This document shows positions 35,471 to 47,137 of a stretch of DNA of 64,000 nt, in pieces. This DNA is from Tubulanus polymorphus. Its lineage: Eukaryota > Nemertea > Palaeonemertea > Tubulaniformes > Tubulanidae. The notes beneath the pieces were generated by a model that was not told where the DNA came from, did no database searches, and was given only the letters and a program-made list of their open reading frames with translations. The DNA is taken from assembly GCF_964204645.1 (NCBI RefSeq), contig NC_134026.1, positions 10,055,450 through 10,119,449 on the forward strand. Reading direction: 5' to 3'. A program made the translations under genes and the position numbers. Numbering within the stretch: position 1 is the stretch's first letter; each line of letters opens with the position of its first letter.

Positions 35471-37140
35471 CCTTAACCATTGGAGATGAATTGTGGTTGC
35501 AACGAGCGATTAGTAGACCTTAACAGGACGCTTGTATTGATGTATGGTATAACTATGTACCTCATATGGTTCTCCAATAGCGCCACCTCTAAGACGCTGG
35601 AAAACTCATTTTCATTTATATCGACTAAGGGTATCAATGCATTTCTATAAAAATTGATACACATGTACCTGGTTACTAAATGCAAAGAACCCCTCACATG
35701 ATTAGTTCTTATTTTAACCACTAGGGGGCGTAAATTTTGAAAAATCGATTTCAGCATCCATTTTTCGCATGTAATGCGGTCTGTTTATTATTAAAATCAC
35801 AAAACTTGGCATAAGTACAAAGACATGTGTGTAATGTGCCAACCTGCATGATTAGTTCATACAACTTCCACCAGGGGAGTGTGAAAACAACGATTTTTGC
35901 TCCTAGGTCCTTAACCGTTGGTGATAGAATCAAGGTTGCAATGTGTGGTCAGTAGCCCTTTACAAGACACTTGTATTGATGTATGGTTTAAAGGCCGACT
36001 TAAATGGAGGTCCAAAAACCCACTGGTTGGTACTTGAGATTTGCAGTGCAGGCCACATCCCACTAGCAACTAGCTAGCGGTAGTTTGTTTAAAGTGTTTA
36101 CTGGAACACATCTGGCTCACACCAGTATCACACAGTATCACAGTGACACATAAAAAAACTTTTTTCGTATATGTTTGATATCATTTTGGTCATAGTAATC
36201 TTATTAATTAGAATTCGCTGATTTTGTAGATGTTTTTTGATAAGTATTCCTCCAGTAATAATGGAGTTGAACATAAAATCTGTATTTTCAATTTATTCAA
36301 TTTTTGTCCGATTTTGATGAAATTTTCACACATTGTTACTGATAAGGAGTTAAGATGATATATAAATTTTCAGTTTGATACAACTTTCAGGTCAAAAGTT
36401 TTCTAACCCCCAAAATTATGCACTAGAGCTGCAACTGTTTTGTTTATATAGGTTTATGACTACAGGTCACTGTGCTCTCTGTGGTGAGGTGAGTAACTCC
36501 TCCCAGCTTGTCATTCAAAGATTTGAAAATTTGAAGAATGCACTGAGTAAATTGCTAATTTATGCATGAAGGAGGGCTTAAACTAAATTTTAAGCCATAG
36601 ATATGACTATATTACATGTTTACACATATCCCTGACAAAAAGGAGGGTCCAAATCGGTTAACTGACGGAGATATTAGGGAAATACCAGTTTCAACGCTGG
36701 AGCTCTTGACTGCTCCATGGGTTCAGAGATACTGCCATGTCTGACAGATGATGGGCCTTTTATACTTGAAGTCGGCCTTTAAGTAGGTAACTCATAAGGT
36801 GCTCCAGTAGCACCACCTACAAGTTGTTGGAAATGCATTTTCATTGATATCTATTAATCGGATAGAGGGATTTCTATGAAAATTGATACACATGTACTTT
36901 GATATGAGATACAACGAAATTCTCACATAATTAGTTCCTATTCTAATCACTAGGGGGCGTTAATCTTGAAAAGTCATTCTAGCATCCGTTTTTCGCGTGC
37001 AATTCTGCCATTTTATTATAGATATCACAAAACCTGGTGTGAGTACATGTACATAGGTATACCTGGCTAACCAGCTGAATTAGTTGATACAACTGCTATG
37101 AGGGAATGGTAGAACACTGTATCACCTATTTTCTCGAAGT
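35471..37140. repeat. Tandem ~438 bp repeat, three partial monomers, split by a MITE
   Basis: Monomer starts (CCTTAACC(A/G)TTGG then CTTGTATTGATGTATGGT) recur at 35471 and 35909. The block from ACTATGTACCTCAT to TTGTTACACATG-like text at 35550-35930 returns at 36783-37135. Each full unit holds a CACTAGGGGGCG word. The second junction is interrupted exactly by the TTAA element 35992-36778. No coding potential. Confidence 0.8.
35992..36778. mobile_element. TTAA-flanked MITE (piggyBac-type), 787 bp
   Basis: Ends AGGCCGACTT and AAGTCGGCCT are inverted; TTAA lies directly outside both (35988-35991 and 36779-36782). Removing the element and one TTAA reunites the tandem repeat around it (GTATGGT...GTAGGTAACTCAT versus GTATGGTATAACTATGTACCTCAT in the first monomer). 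TTAA duplication is the hallmark of piggyBac-type mobilisation. No open frame inside. Confidence 0.9.
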
Positions 37141-37427
37141 TATTTTCCCTAAACTTGGTACATTATTACTTTGCACTTAAGAGCCATGGGTCAATACATA
37201 TCCATGATATGGGCTGACCAATGATACAGGCTGACCCCTAGGTGGCGCTTCTTCACAGATTGTGGTACGTAATGAACTGATTTCAGTGAAATCTTTTGCA
37301 ACCTTCCTAGTACGGTATTTAACCCGGCAAGGCAGAAACCCGTTATCACTGCTATGCAGCTATATTTATTATTATTATCATTAGAGTTTCTGCTGCTTTC
37401 TCAGAAACCCTATTGTAATTCTGCTGA

Positions 37428-37467
37428 TTATTATTATTATCATTATTATTATTATTATTATTATTAT
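37428..37467. repeat. (TTA)n microsatellite
   Basis: TTATTATTATTATC followed by ATTATT repeats; a shorter copy precedes it at 37367-37380. Confidence 0.9.
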
Positions 37468-38570
37468 ATTCTCTTTCACACTACATTTTACTGGATCATA
37501 ATAAATGACCTTATTTTACTCTCATTCTCCGTGAAAGCAAAACGTACCCTTAGAACTCAAATGCTTTGACAAATACTGCACGTGTAATTCATCAGACCCT
37601 TACCGTTTAGTAACTGTAATCGTCTAAACAGTGCAAATTAACGCCGTAGTGACAGCCATTGGTCTGACAGCCACGTAATTCGTGAATGTGGAGTTTGTTG
37701 CCTATACAGCTATAATCCCGGAACTAAATAAATACAAATCAAATTCAAATGGTGTAATTTATTGTTTCTTCTTTCAATTGACCGATTTACATGAAACATA
37801 TGTCATATTTCCAAGTGGAGCCCAATCTTTAAATATGATTAATGATACGTTATAGTGTTTGCAATGCTATAGTCAATTTCGGGGTGTTATGCTGGTCGTC
37901 GGAATGTTGCGCGGATCGGACTATCGTCCGAGTGCCGTCTGTTTCGTATGCCATTGCCGATTCCCTACAACAGCAATTCAATTCAACTTAAGGCCGATCA
38001 CCATTTTGTGTTCGTTGAAAGTGATCCTTCTTGCGCTAACTTTCTGTTTGTTTGTGAGAAGCGTCGCTGTGAACAATCGTATCGTTTCACTTAGCTCCCA
38101 GTAAACTGGTAAACTACACGCGCACAAGCGCCGCAGCTAGGCCCACTGAGTGGGTGAATTGTATCGACGAAATTTAGGGAGAGAAGGAATGCGGTCTTAT
38201 TCCTCTCGACTCGTCTTACTCCCCAGTTCTAACTTAGCGTACGTGTTAATAAACCTGGCGTCGGATTTTCTCCGCATTAGGGATATAGGCCTTTGAATTT
38301 GATAGGTAGGTTAATCAGAAAAAAGTACTTTATTCTGGGTATGCTAATTAGCGGAGCGTCAACAAGTTTCAACGTTTTGCGTCAAGATTTAAGCGTCAAC
38401 AAGCGACAATCAATAATAACTTAATAGCATTTTAAATAAATAAATTTTCTGCCAGGAATGACGATAGGCCTAAGTCAATCGACAATGTAGGCTTATCTTG
38501 CAGTACCTTAGAGTCATTTTCCACGAATTACTTATTTTGGTCAGTTTAGATTTTAATTCATGTTTCTGTA
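37468..38570. other. No gene recognised
   Basis: Short open frames only (longest 81 codons, 37859-38104). No transposon ends recognised before the MITE at 38571. Confidence 0.45.
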
Positions 38571-38900
38571 GGGGCACACAAGCGTAATCTTTGGCCCGAT
38601 CGCCGCAAATTTATAAATCGCTTCACCCGATTATTTAAGGCGGTGATCGGATTGTGCGCAAATTTGCTCGTCTGCCCGCACTCGGCGAATTCCGCCGAGT
38701 GATCCATTAAATGGCATTTTTATCAATGTGGGATGCATTGTTGATATCATGTGATTTGTTAACTCTCTCACACTAAGTTGCAGTCACTGACAGAATTTTG
38801 GTTTGATCGCTACGTGTACCCGCTCGTATCGGACGTACAAATTCGCTGGCAAATATAATCCTCGCGATCGGGCGAAAAAATACGCTCGTTTGTGTGTCCC
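38571..38900. mobile_element. MITE, 330 bp, TA target duplication
   Basis: Ends GGG(G/A)CACACAA run inward to GCGTA and GCCCGATCGC on both sides; TA flanks both (38569-38570, 38901-38902). The middle holds a strong hairpin, CACTCGGCG/CGCCGAGTG at 38679-38701. Fits a Tc1/mariner-type MITE. Confidence 0.8.
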
Positions 38901-39055
38901 TAACCTTAGATAGACTTTGGTTCCTAAATCAACTCCTTGACATTGAATTCTGACCGGTTGACGCTGGATGACGCTTGTTGACACTAATTTAGTATGACCG
39001 CTTTATTCTAACGATCATGCATGGCCTATAGGCATTGCCTGCCCGCCCTGCGAGC

Positions 39056-39175
39056 AAGTAAGTGGATATTTTGCTGAAAACGCAATATTCCAATTAGCAT
39101 TTACAGGTAAATTTCGATGTAATTTTTGTTGTAATTACTAAAATAATGTTGCAGCAGCAAAATATCCACTTACTT
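39056..39175. mobile_element. Short MITE, 120 bp, 21 bp TIRs
   Basis: AAGTAAGTGGATATTTTGCTG at the left and its exact mirror at the right, with a further imperfect extension (AACGCAATATT / AATGTTGC). Confidence 0.8.
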
Positions 39176-39619
39176 CAGCAGTGTTTTCTACAAGAAATTA
39201 ACAAGCCAGGTCCCTTTGAAAAAGAGGAGGGTCCCATATGTCACAGTCCCTGGAACGAAAGCTGGTTTAAAAAAACAGGCAGGACCTTTACAAACGACAG
39301 ACAGATCTGGGACCTGGGACCTGGCTCTTATTGAAAACACTGTTCAGTGGCCAATTCAGACTTCCTTCTGCTGTTACAGGCGTATGCAATTTCAGATCAG
39401 CGATGATGTCATTGATCCGGGGTGAAGAGGTATATTTTGTTATCACAATCAATTACAAAATAGTAGCTGCTGACAAGTTCTATAATTGTGGTGAGTTTCA
39501 AGGTCATTGGTTTTTGTATATGGTCACCAGGGGGCGTTGAATATTGAAAAGTCCGGCAAAACCAACCAAGTGGGGACTAATTGCAAAAACCGCTGCTTGT
39601 CCCCACTCTGGATCCTTAC

Positions 39620-40200
39620 TCAGTGCTATCCTCTACTGCGGACGCGATGAGAATTTAGTCGTTGAAGATGGACTTGAACGTCGCAATATGTAATCGAAGT
39701 TTTGAAACCATTTGCAGGGCGGGGACATCACGTTTACTGTGATCGATTATATAGCTCCATTCCTCTTGCTGAAAACCTTTATAAAAAGGGGTTTCATTAC
39801 ACCGGAACAATAATGCTAAATCGAGTTGGCATCCCAGCGGAAATAAAATATCCAACGAGGATGCGTGTCGGTGATGTTGTCGCTTATCGTAGTGAGAATA
39901 CGTTGCAACTAAATTGGAGAGATAAGCGCGTTGTCTCCATGATTTCGTCATATGGAAAGGGAACTGAAATCGAAGAGATTTCTGTTCGACGCGATCCAAC
40001 AAAAAAAGTAAAAAAGCCTAGTGTCATTGTGGATTATAATAATCATATGTCGGGCGTTGACAAACACGATCAGCTCAATAAATATCATGAATCCACACGT
40101 AAGACCGTGAAGTGGTGGAAAAGGATCTTTTTTTGGCTCTTAGAAAGTTGCGTCACGAATTCGTATATTCTTTACAAACTGCACAGAGGATTTCAGATCA
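39620..40200 (+). pseudogene. piggyBac-like transposase C-terminal half (copy 2)
   Basis: Starts inside the catalytic domain with YCGRDENLVVEDGLERRN. After a stop at about 39691 the frame is shifted, and from 39702 it is open for 181 codons: GRGHHVYCDRLYSS (second Asp), a basic segment, LNWRDKRVVSMISSYG (third Asp) and VDYNNHMSGVDKHDQLNKYH, then KWWKRIFFWLLESCVTNSY. The first catalytic Asp and the N-terminus are missing. Sequence differs from copy 1, so this is another lineage. It is flanked by inverted CACCAGGGGGCG words (39525 and 40257), part of the neighbouring repeat family. Confidence 0.85.
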
Positions 40201-40892
40201 GAATTATATCAGAATTTCAATTTTGTTGTTGTTTTCATCAATTTTAATTTTTGCAGCGCCCCCTGGTGTCTAAAAACCATATGTACCCAAGAAGGATGTC
40301 ACTGTTCTCTGAGATAATCAATCACACCTGAAATGAGCTGAAAAGGAATTCAATAGGAGGCAGAACAAACTGAGGAAATGGAAGGAGGCAGTTATTGTTC
40401 AGAGGATATTGTGACCCTTAGATGACCTTTGAATTTTGGGGGATTTGACCCCCGTAACATATCAAAACACAACCCCAAACCATGGATTTTTCTTCTAAAT
40501 GTCTTTTTGAATATTTTTGAATATATATCTCTAATTTCTTTTAGAAGTATTACATAGTAAATATATACTGCAAAATTTTACTGTTTTGAGGGGTCTACTT
40601 GACCCCCCATAGACCCCAAGACCCCAAATTGAATTTTTGAAAATAATATTCTGGTAGCTGAGGTCATAAGCTCCAAGAAAATTATAACTATTATTATGCT
40701 ATTTCCATTAGAACGACTGCAATAAGGCTTTGAAAAAAAATACTAAAAAATTGTTCTAAAACAATGAAACTAATTCATCACAGCTGAATACCATTAATCA
40801 ATAATATATTCAACACGGAAAGAGTTAACACGCATTTTTTTCAACAGGGCTAAAAATCATGTTTTACAGCACAGTGATCTACTTGTTTTTCA
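40201..40892. other. No gene recognised
   Basis: AT-rich with CCCC-rich words (GACCCCCGTAAC, GACCCCCCATAGACCCC). Starts with the inverted CGCCCCCTGGTG word that mirrors 39525. Confidence 0.4.
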
Positions 40893-41330
40893 GGTAGAAG
40901 CTGACAACCTTGGGGAAGAAGGATTTGAAGCAAGAAGATTGATCTGTGACCATGTTCACAATGTGGGTGGTATAATGAATGTACAACTTTCACAAGCTCT
41001 AATTCTTTCTGTTTCGACTGCACGACAAAAGTATAGACAGCATCTTGAAGATGAGCAAAAGAAACGAGCAGAGGAGCAATAATCCTTAAAAAGAAAGACT
41101 TTAGAGGACCAAATTTCAGAAGCCAAAAACAAGAAAAAACGCCTTACCAAGGATGTAACCTCACTCGTTGAGGTAGCTGACAAATAAGCAGATAAGGCAG
41201 AGATCACAGGAAAACGGGAATTCTTAGTTGAATCAAATAGTTTGCGGCGTACTTCTAAAGCGAAAAAAACTGAACTCGATGAAAATGAGAAATATCTTGA
41301 TGGATTGCTTCTACAGTTAAAGGATGCTTA
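40893..41330 (+). pseudogene. Coiled-coil ORF with in-frame stops, family unknown
   Basis: After TTTTTCAG a single frame reads about 145 codons with two in-frame stops (TAA at 41080 and 41185). It is rich in Lys/Glu: ARQKYRQHLEDEQKKRAEEQ, then KRKTLEDQISEAKNKKKRL, then FLVESNSLRRTSKAKKTELD and a final LLLQLKDA. The heptad-like pattern predicts a coiled coil. Similar tails occur in invertebrate transposon-encoded proteins, but I cannot name this one. It precedes the Helitron. Confidence 0.5.
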
Positions 41331-41601
41331 AATCAGTTGCTTAAATGGATCTATTTTTATTTACATATATCTGTTAAAATACATATGGTTTGCTTTTAAA
41401 ACAACCGTCTGAGATTTGTTTTTAAAACATTAATTTTATCGATCTGTTGCACACATTCTGAGATATTTAAGCATCGTTGGTCTCTGTGAAACCTGGAAAG
41501 TCATGGAATATTGGCTCTCAGGAGACATTGAAAATCATTGAATATGTTACTTGTTCAGGTGCATATACCCTGTAGCAGATTATTATCACATATAGCCAGA
41601 T

Positions 41602-42315
41602 GTGGCGAAGGCAGCTAAGGGTACAATAACAGCACATATTGAAAATGAAACTAACGTAATACGCAACCAAAATGAAATGTTGAATGAGCCAGAAAGCACA
41701 GAATCGTTGTGGTCAACAGATACAGCCTCAATGACAAAGGCCATAGTACATGGAAATTGCCATCAAGGTCACCCAAAATTTGGTGTCCCCTCTGGTAAGC
41801 AATGTGTTGCTAACTCCTTAGCTGCTATTATTCATCCAATGAACAAGTCACTGATACACTGAACATCAAATGATGTTCATTCTGTCTTGATTACTGGTAA
41901 TGAATTATATGCAACATTGACAAGTATGAACACTTTATCTTATATCTACCTTTTAGTCAGTGAACTGCTGAATGCAATTGAAATATCTAATTATATGTAC
42001 GAAGTAAATGTTGGAATCTCATATGTTGCAATGCTTGTTTTAAGTGTTGAAATGAAAGCTGGAAAGTTTGGTGTAATTATGGAATTGTCTGAATGTTTAC
42101 ACACAGTACTAGATGAATATAATGCTTGCTTTGTTACATTTGCTGGTAATACATTTTGCGTTTTGAATCAGGATGGTGTGTACTGGGTATTCGACTCTCA
42201 TTCACGTGACTCAAATGGAATGATGACTGCTGATGGATTTGCCACGATAGTAAGTCATAGAAGTATAAATGAATTAGAAAAACATTGTCACAGACTTGCC
42301 GCTTCTATGAATTAA
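41602..42315 (+). pseudogene. Helitron-associated cysteine-protease-like protein
   Basis: One frame with a single TGA at 41860. It contains GVPSGKQCVANSLAAI (possible catalytic Cys), YLLVSELLNAIEI, ACFVTFAGNTFCVLNQDG and VYWVFDSHSRDSNGM (possible Asp-x-His). That spacing resembles the ubiquitin-specific protease fold found at the start of large tegument proteins and in some eukaryotic mobile elements. It lies upstream of the OTU frame in the same orientation, as in animal Helitrons with accessory proteases. Function in the element is unknown; protease activity is inference. Confidence 0.6.
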
Positions 42316-42448
42316 ATTGATGAAATAACAGGTGTTAATATAATCTGCTCTGATCAAAAGGATCTTACAGGAGAAACATTATCCACACAGCCTCAATCAA
42401 CCAAAACCGTCTCATTTAAATGAAATCTATGATGATGATGTTATAGCT

Positions 42449-43463
42449 GTGGGTAGCTCCATACACCACACCTCACTAGTTTACATACCTCTAGAAAACG
42501 TTCAGTGTTTATCATTATGCTCTATTCTAGACATACCAACTCGATCTGTTATAGGTATTCCAATGGCTGAACTTGGATATGACAGTATGCCTGCTTATAC
42601 TGGACCGCTAGGCTCACCATGCAGTACCCATAAGATAAAAGGTGAAGGTAACTGTTTTTTCAGAGCTATCTCTTATTCTATCTGTGGTACTGAAAACTAT
42701 CACAGGGTAATACGTACAAAAGTAGTAAACCACATGAAACACAATGCAGAGAGGTTTCAACCCCATTTGAGAAATGCAGATATTACTGTAGAGCAATATA
42801 TTGAAGCATCCCAGATGAAATACGTACAGATATGGATGGGCGACTTAAGTTGAAATATTGGCCACAGCTGATTTACTGCATATAGATATCTATACGCATA
42901 TAGATGACAAATGGCAACAATTTTCGGATTCAGTTTTAGCCACTGTAAAACATCAATATGAATCCAATGGTAATATTTATCTTAGAAACAGTAGTGGTAT
43001 GCACTATGAGGTTGTTGTGTGCGTAAACTGTTCTGATGTATATGATAAAGTATGCGCATGGTGCGGGAACGAGTATAATTCAATGAATTATGCCACCGAT
43101 AACAAACGTGAAGATCAAATCAGGAACAGGAAATCAGTCAAAAGGCGTTATGATAATCAGCGCTATCGGCAGGATAAAATGTATCGCAACAAGATGATAA
43201 CGTATGCATCTCTAAAATATGAGAACGATGAATCTTATCGCCAAAACCAAAACACAGGGAAAAAAATGAAGTACAGTAGCAGTTTGGAATTCCGCCAGCA
43301 GATGAAATTTAATACTGTTAAGAAATACCACAATGATCGTAACTATTGTAATACTCTGAAAAGGAAAGCCGCTATGAACTATAAACAGAGAATGATGAAT
43401 TTCGAAACCAGGAGAAAGCGTTCAGTATACAGAAATATAAAAGTGACTCTCAGCATCGAGACC
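42449..43463 (+). pseudogene. Helitron-associated OTU domain protein and basic Tyr-repeat region
   Basis: HKIKGEGNCFFRAISYSICG is the OTU catalytic start (Cys in GNC; the usual Asp is Glu). The frame shifts at about 42845 and continues ADLLHIDIYTHIDDKWQQF and GMHYEVVVCVN, the end of the OTU fold with its His. Next comes CAWCGNEY and a tail of repeats with a Tyr every 10-15 residues (KRRYDNQRYRQDKMYRNKM). The protein is cut at 43463 by the P-like element. The same sequence restarts at 53557. Confidence 0.7.
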
Positions 43464-44116
43464 ATGGACGTATAAACTAGAAGGAAGGCGCACCATTCAT
43501 CAAGATCAAAGGCCCCGCTGATAACAGCTGTTTGCACTGTATTTGCAAGTGCCCGTTGAACAGGTGCGCGTTGTTACTAGCAACCGCCTAGCGTCTCGGT
43601 ATAAAGGAAGCGGTGTATGGGGATGCGCAAGCGCAATAGAAGCTATTAATGTGCGTAATAGATGTGCGCAGTCGTCGCAAAAAGAAAGATGGCTTCGTGC
43701 TCGGCGTTTGAGTGAAAATTTTTCGAGAATACGTCAATTTTTTGCGAAACTACAGCAGATTAACTTATGGAAGCATATGATGACATTTTTTAAATATAAG
43801 GTGAATATAATGTCTAATTTCTCATAGTCACACTCTTTTCCTCTGTTTGTGAATTATACATTTAAATGAAGAAAGAGTCCATCGTATCGATCCAAATGGT
43901 TTACACGCCAAATTGTAGAAATTTCAATCAGAAAATTGATCAGTTTTGGTTATTCTACCGTCCATGTTATGGATTTTTGAAGAGAAATGATCACCTTTTC
44001 TCAACATAATCAGTAGCCTTCTTTATTATTTCAATGTTTTCCTATCTTAAACTGTCATAATTTACCTCTAAATTGTTTCTATTTTTCCAGACTTCAGACT
44101 ATATAAAAAACGAGCA

Positions 44117-47100
44117 ATGGATACGGAATGTTTAGCGCAAAGCTCAATAAAAATTGGTAGGTGACCTGTAAATCATCAAATCCATGGTATGAAAGTTATT
44201 ACCACTTATCAGGCATTTCAGAATTTTGATTTCATTTATTTTAGAGAAACATCGACAGAATCTGAGCTCCATTTGTCGACTGTGCAGGCAACACTTCGAA
44301 TGTGGCGGAGGGATTGATGTGAATGATAAGCGTTATGCGACAATCATTCAGGAATTCTTAAATATTACCGCTGCGGAAGATGGAAATGTTTTTCCGAGTT
44401 GTTTTGCAGCAAGATTTGTCGTAGGAAATTGGATCGTGCAAAAAAGCCAAGAAAAACAGAAGTACTGCAGTTTCGTGAACATGGTTCGGACTGCACAATT
44501 TGCGACTCGATGCATGAGGAGGTATCGGTGGAAGAACTAAAAGCCATTGCGGAGAGGAATAACTTTCACCATCAACGTAATGATGATGGATCACTATTTT
44601 TTCAGTTGTCAGCTAGTTTTCAGCGGTTGGAAATCAGTGTATTTTTGATGAATGATATGACTTGAACTATTAAAATCAGGGAAAGCGATTGTACGAATAG
44701 TGAGCTGTTTTCTGCACAACCGAAAATTATGACAACTTTTTCATTCGCGGAATTTTTGTGTGCGTTAAGATCATTTTATATTTGCTCTGGAAATGCTGAT
44801 TTTAAAGAACTATGCGAACAACAGAAAGTAGGAGAAGCTGGTATTTTCTTATCTCGCGAGAACAAAGTGACTACATTTGAAGAAATAAATTTCGATACAG
44901 AATCAACGGTGCGGCATATTTCGTGTTCGATGCTATTGAAGGAAAAACCTGGCAGATGTATTTACTGTGAACTGTATAGACCAAACTTGTTTTTGATGAA
45001 TTCGCAATTATCAAACAAACCTGCTGCTCCTGGATTACACCGTCGAAATGATAATTTGCCAAAGGCTACTTTGATTTCAAAATGTAAAAATATTCAAAAA
45101 GAGAAAGCGTCTCTCAAAAGAAAATTGAAAAACCTTGAGGAACAGGTGAAAAACAGAATGGAAAAAGATGGTATTTGTGTGAACAGTGAATTATCAGAGA
45201 GTTTGACCACCGTACTGAAATTGAACAAGGAATCTATATCAAGCTTACATGAAGAATCTCCTCAGCAAATCCTGTGGGAGCAACAAGCGGGCAATGAACT
45301 GGCACCCTGTACTCATTAAATGGTGTATTTCCCTGGCATACAACTCGTCATCTGCCTATGAACTATTGCAATCATCGCCATTTCTGAACTTGCCGCATAG
45401 AACTACATTGAGGGATTATACTCATCTTTGGAATAGTGTCTCTGGTGTCAATTTTTACCTCATCAACCAAATAAAGAATGAATTGAATTTTCATAATATG
45501 AAAGACTACTAAAAATGTGTGTCACTCGCCTGCGATGAAGTTAAGATCAAAGATGGTCTTGTTTACAGCCCAGAAACTGGCGAATTATTAGGATTTTGCG
45601 ACTTGGGCAACTTAAACAATGAACTTGCCACATTTTCGAATAGCTGCAAAGAAGAGGTAATTAATGTGAAGCCATTGCAACACACGTCATGGTATTTATG
45701 ATTCGTGTTTTATTTACTGAAATCCATAGCGTAATCGCCCATTATCCATGCGTCGGTTTTGACAGTAACCAGATATTTTGGGCGATACAAAGAGTGCTGC
45801 AAGCCGTTGAACTGTCTGGTTTTCTCGTAAAATCTTACCTTTGCGATGGTGCATTACCAAACAGACATTTTTTCAAACTACACCACGACATTGAACTTCA
45901 TGGCGATGGACCAGCATTTTGTACTCCCAACCCGTATCGTTCTGGATCAATGATATATGATATATCTGATCCATCGCACCTGATGAAAACGACGAGGAAC
46001 AATTGGGATGTCACAATTCTGGATGGCACAATAAAACAAGGAATTTAACGGTTAGTATTATATACAATTGAATTATTAATTGAATTATTAATCAAAATAT
46101 ATATTAATGTATTTTCATATTTATTATAGTTCAATGGTCAAGGAATTAAATGGCAGCAGCTCGTGTCCGTCGTAGAATGTGATGCAGGCATAGATGCTTT
46201 CGGCAAGGGAAATGCAGGAGGTCTTCGAATGCTGAGCAAAATTACGATGGACCATTTGCGATTCACACCTTCATTACGAATGAAAGTAAAACACGCTGTT
46301 CAGGTAAGAATGAACTGATTTTTCTTCAGTGATTTGAACAAGTAATCATTCAAATGTTTAAAAAGGTTTTCAATTTCTTTAAAGGTTCTGAGCCAGTCAG
46401 TTGCAGATGCATATGAAATATTTGACAGATTCAAGGATAGCACCAAATCGACGCGTAAATTTGTTTCGTATATGGACACTTTCTTTGATTGTTTAAATGC
46501 ATTCAAGACTGGATCAGCGGAAAAAATCCAAAAAAATAACAACAGTACCCTATCATAGAACGGATGACTGGCGTTTATCAATGAATAAGGTTTTAAAGCT
46601 CTGATATTCATCTAAGTTCTGAAATAGGAAAGAACTTTTTATCATTTCCAGTGGCTCGAAGAAGATTTCTTGCAATTCCTAGAGAACTGGCAAAGCCAAA
46701 GTCTGGCTCGTGATGATTTGACAAAAACAGAGAAGAGTCGCCTGTGCTTAAGTCAGCAAACACTAGAAGGATTTCAAATTACTGGTAATGACATATTTAT
46801 TTGAGACATACTTAAACAAAATTTACATTTACAACATATCATAAATATCTAAATTTTAGTTAAGTCGTTTGTACGCCTGACTCGAGAATTGGTGCTTGAA
46901 CCAGAAGTGCAGTTCTTTTTGAGTGGAAAGTTAAGCCAAGAGCCCCTGGAGATTTATTTCAGCAGACAGAGAGTTTGTGGAGGCAAACATGAAAACCCGA
47001 ACGTGCTCGATTTTCGGCAGAAAAATACTTGTCGCTGGGTCGAAAGCAATTCATGGATCGCCATATGGCAACTGCCAAGTCGACGATTACTCAGTAACGG

Positions 47101-47137
47101 ACGAAATCGATCTTCAACGAAGAAATCGAAGAAATGA
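44117..47137 (+). pseudogene. P-element-type transposase, multi-exon, inactivated
   Basis: A short first exon (MDTECLAQSS, donor at 44156) joins in phase to 44245 onward. Residues 20-80 form a zinc cluster (ICRLCRQHF, VFPSCF, CSKICRRKL). Then come SPQQILWEQQ, LPHRTTLRDYTHLW, the catalytic SLACDEVKIKDGLVYSPETG, LCDGALPNRHFFKLH, DPSHLMKTTRNNW and, across introns (acceptors near 46130, 46383, 46650 and 46860), WQQLVSVVE, WLEEDFLQFLENW, LSQQTLEGFQITG and EPLEIYFSRQR. These segments in this order are characteristic of the P superfamily RNase H-like transposase. It has shifts near 44400, 45285 and 45690 and stops at 44663, 45510 and 46046, so it is dead. Confidence 0.85.

Noticed and set aside
43690-43830. 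ATGGCTTCGTGCTCGGCG as a THAP first exon of the P-like transposase
   Set aside because: Frame stops after nine codons and no later THAP residues follow; the in-phase start at 44117 is better supported.
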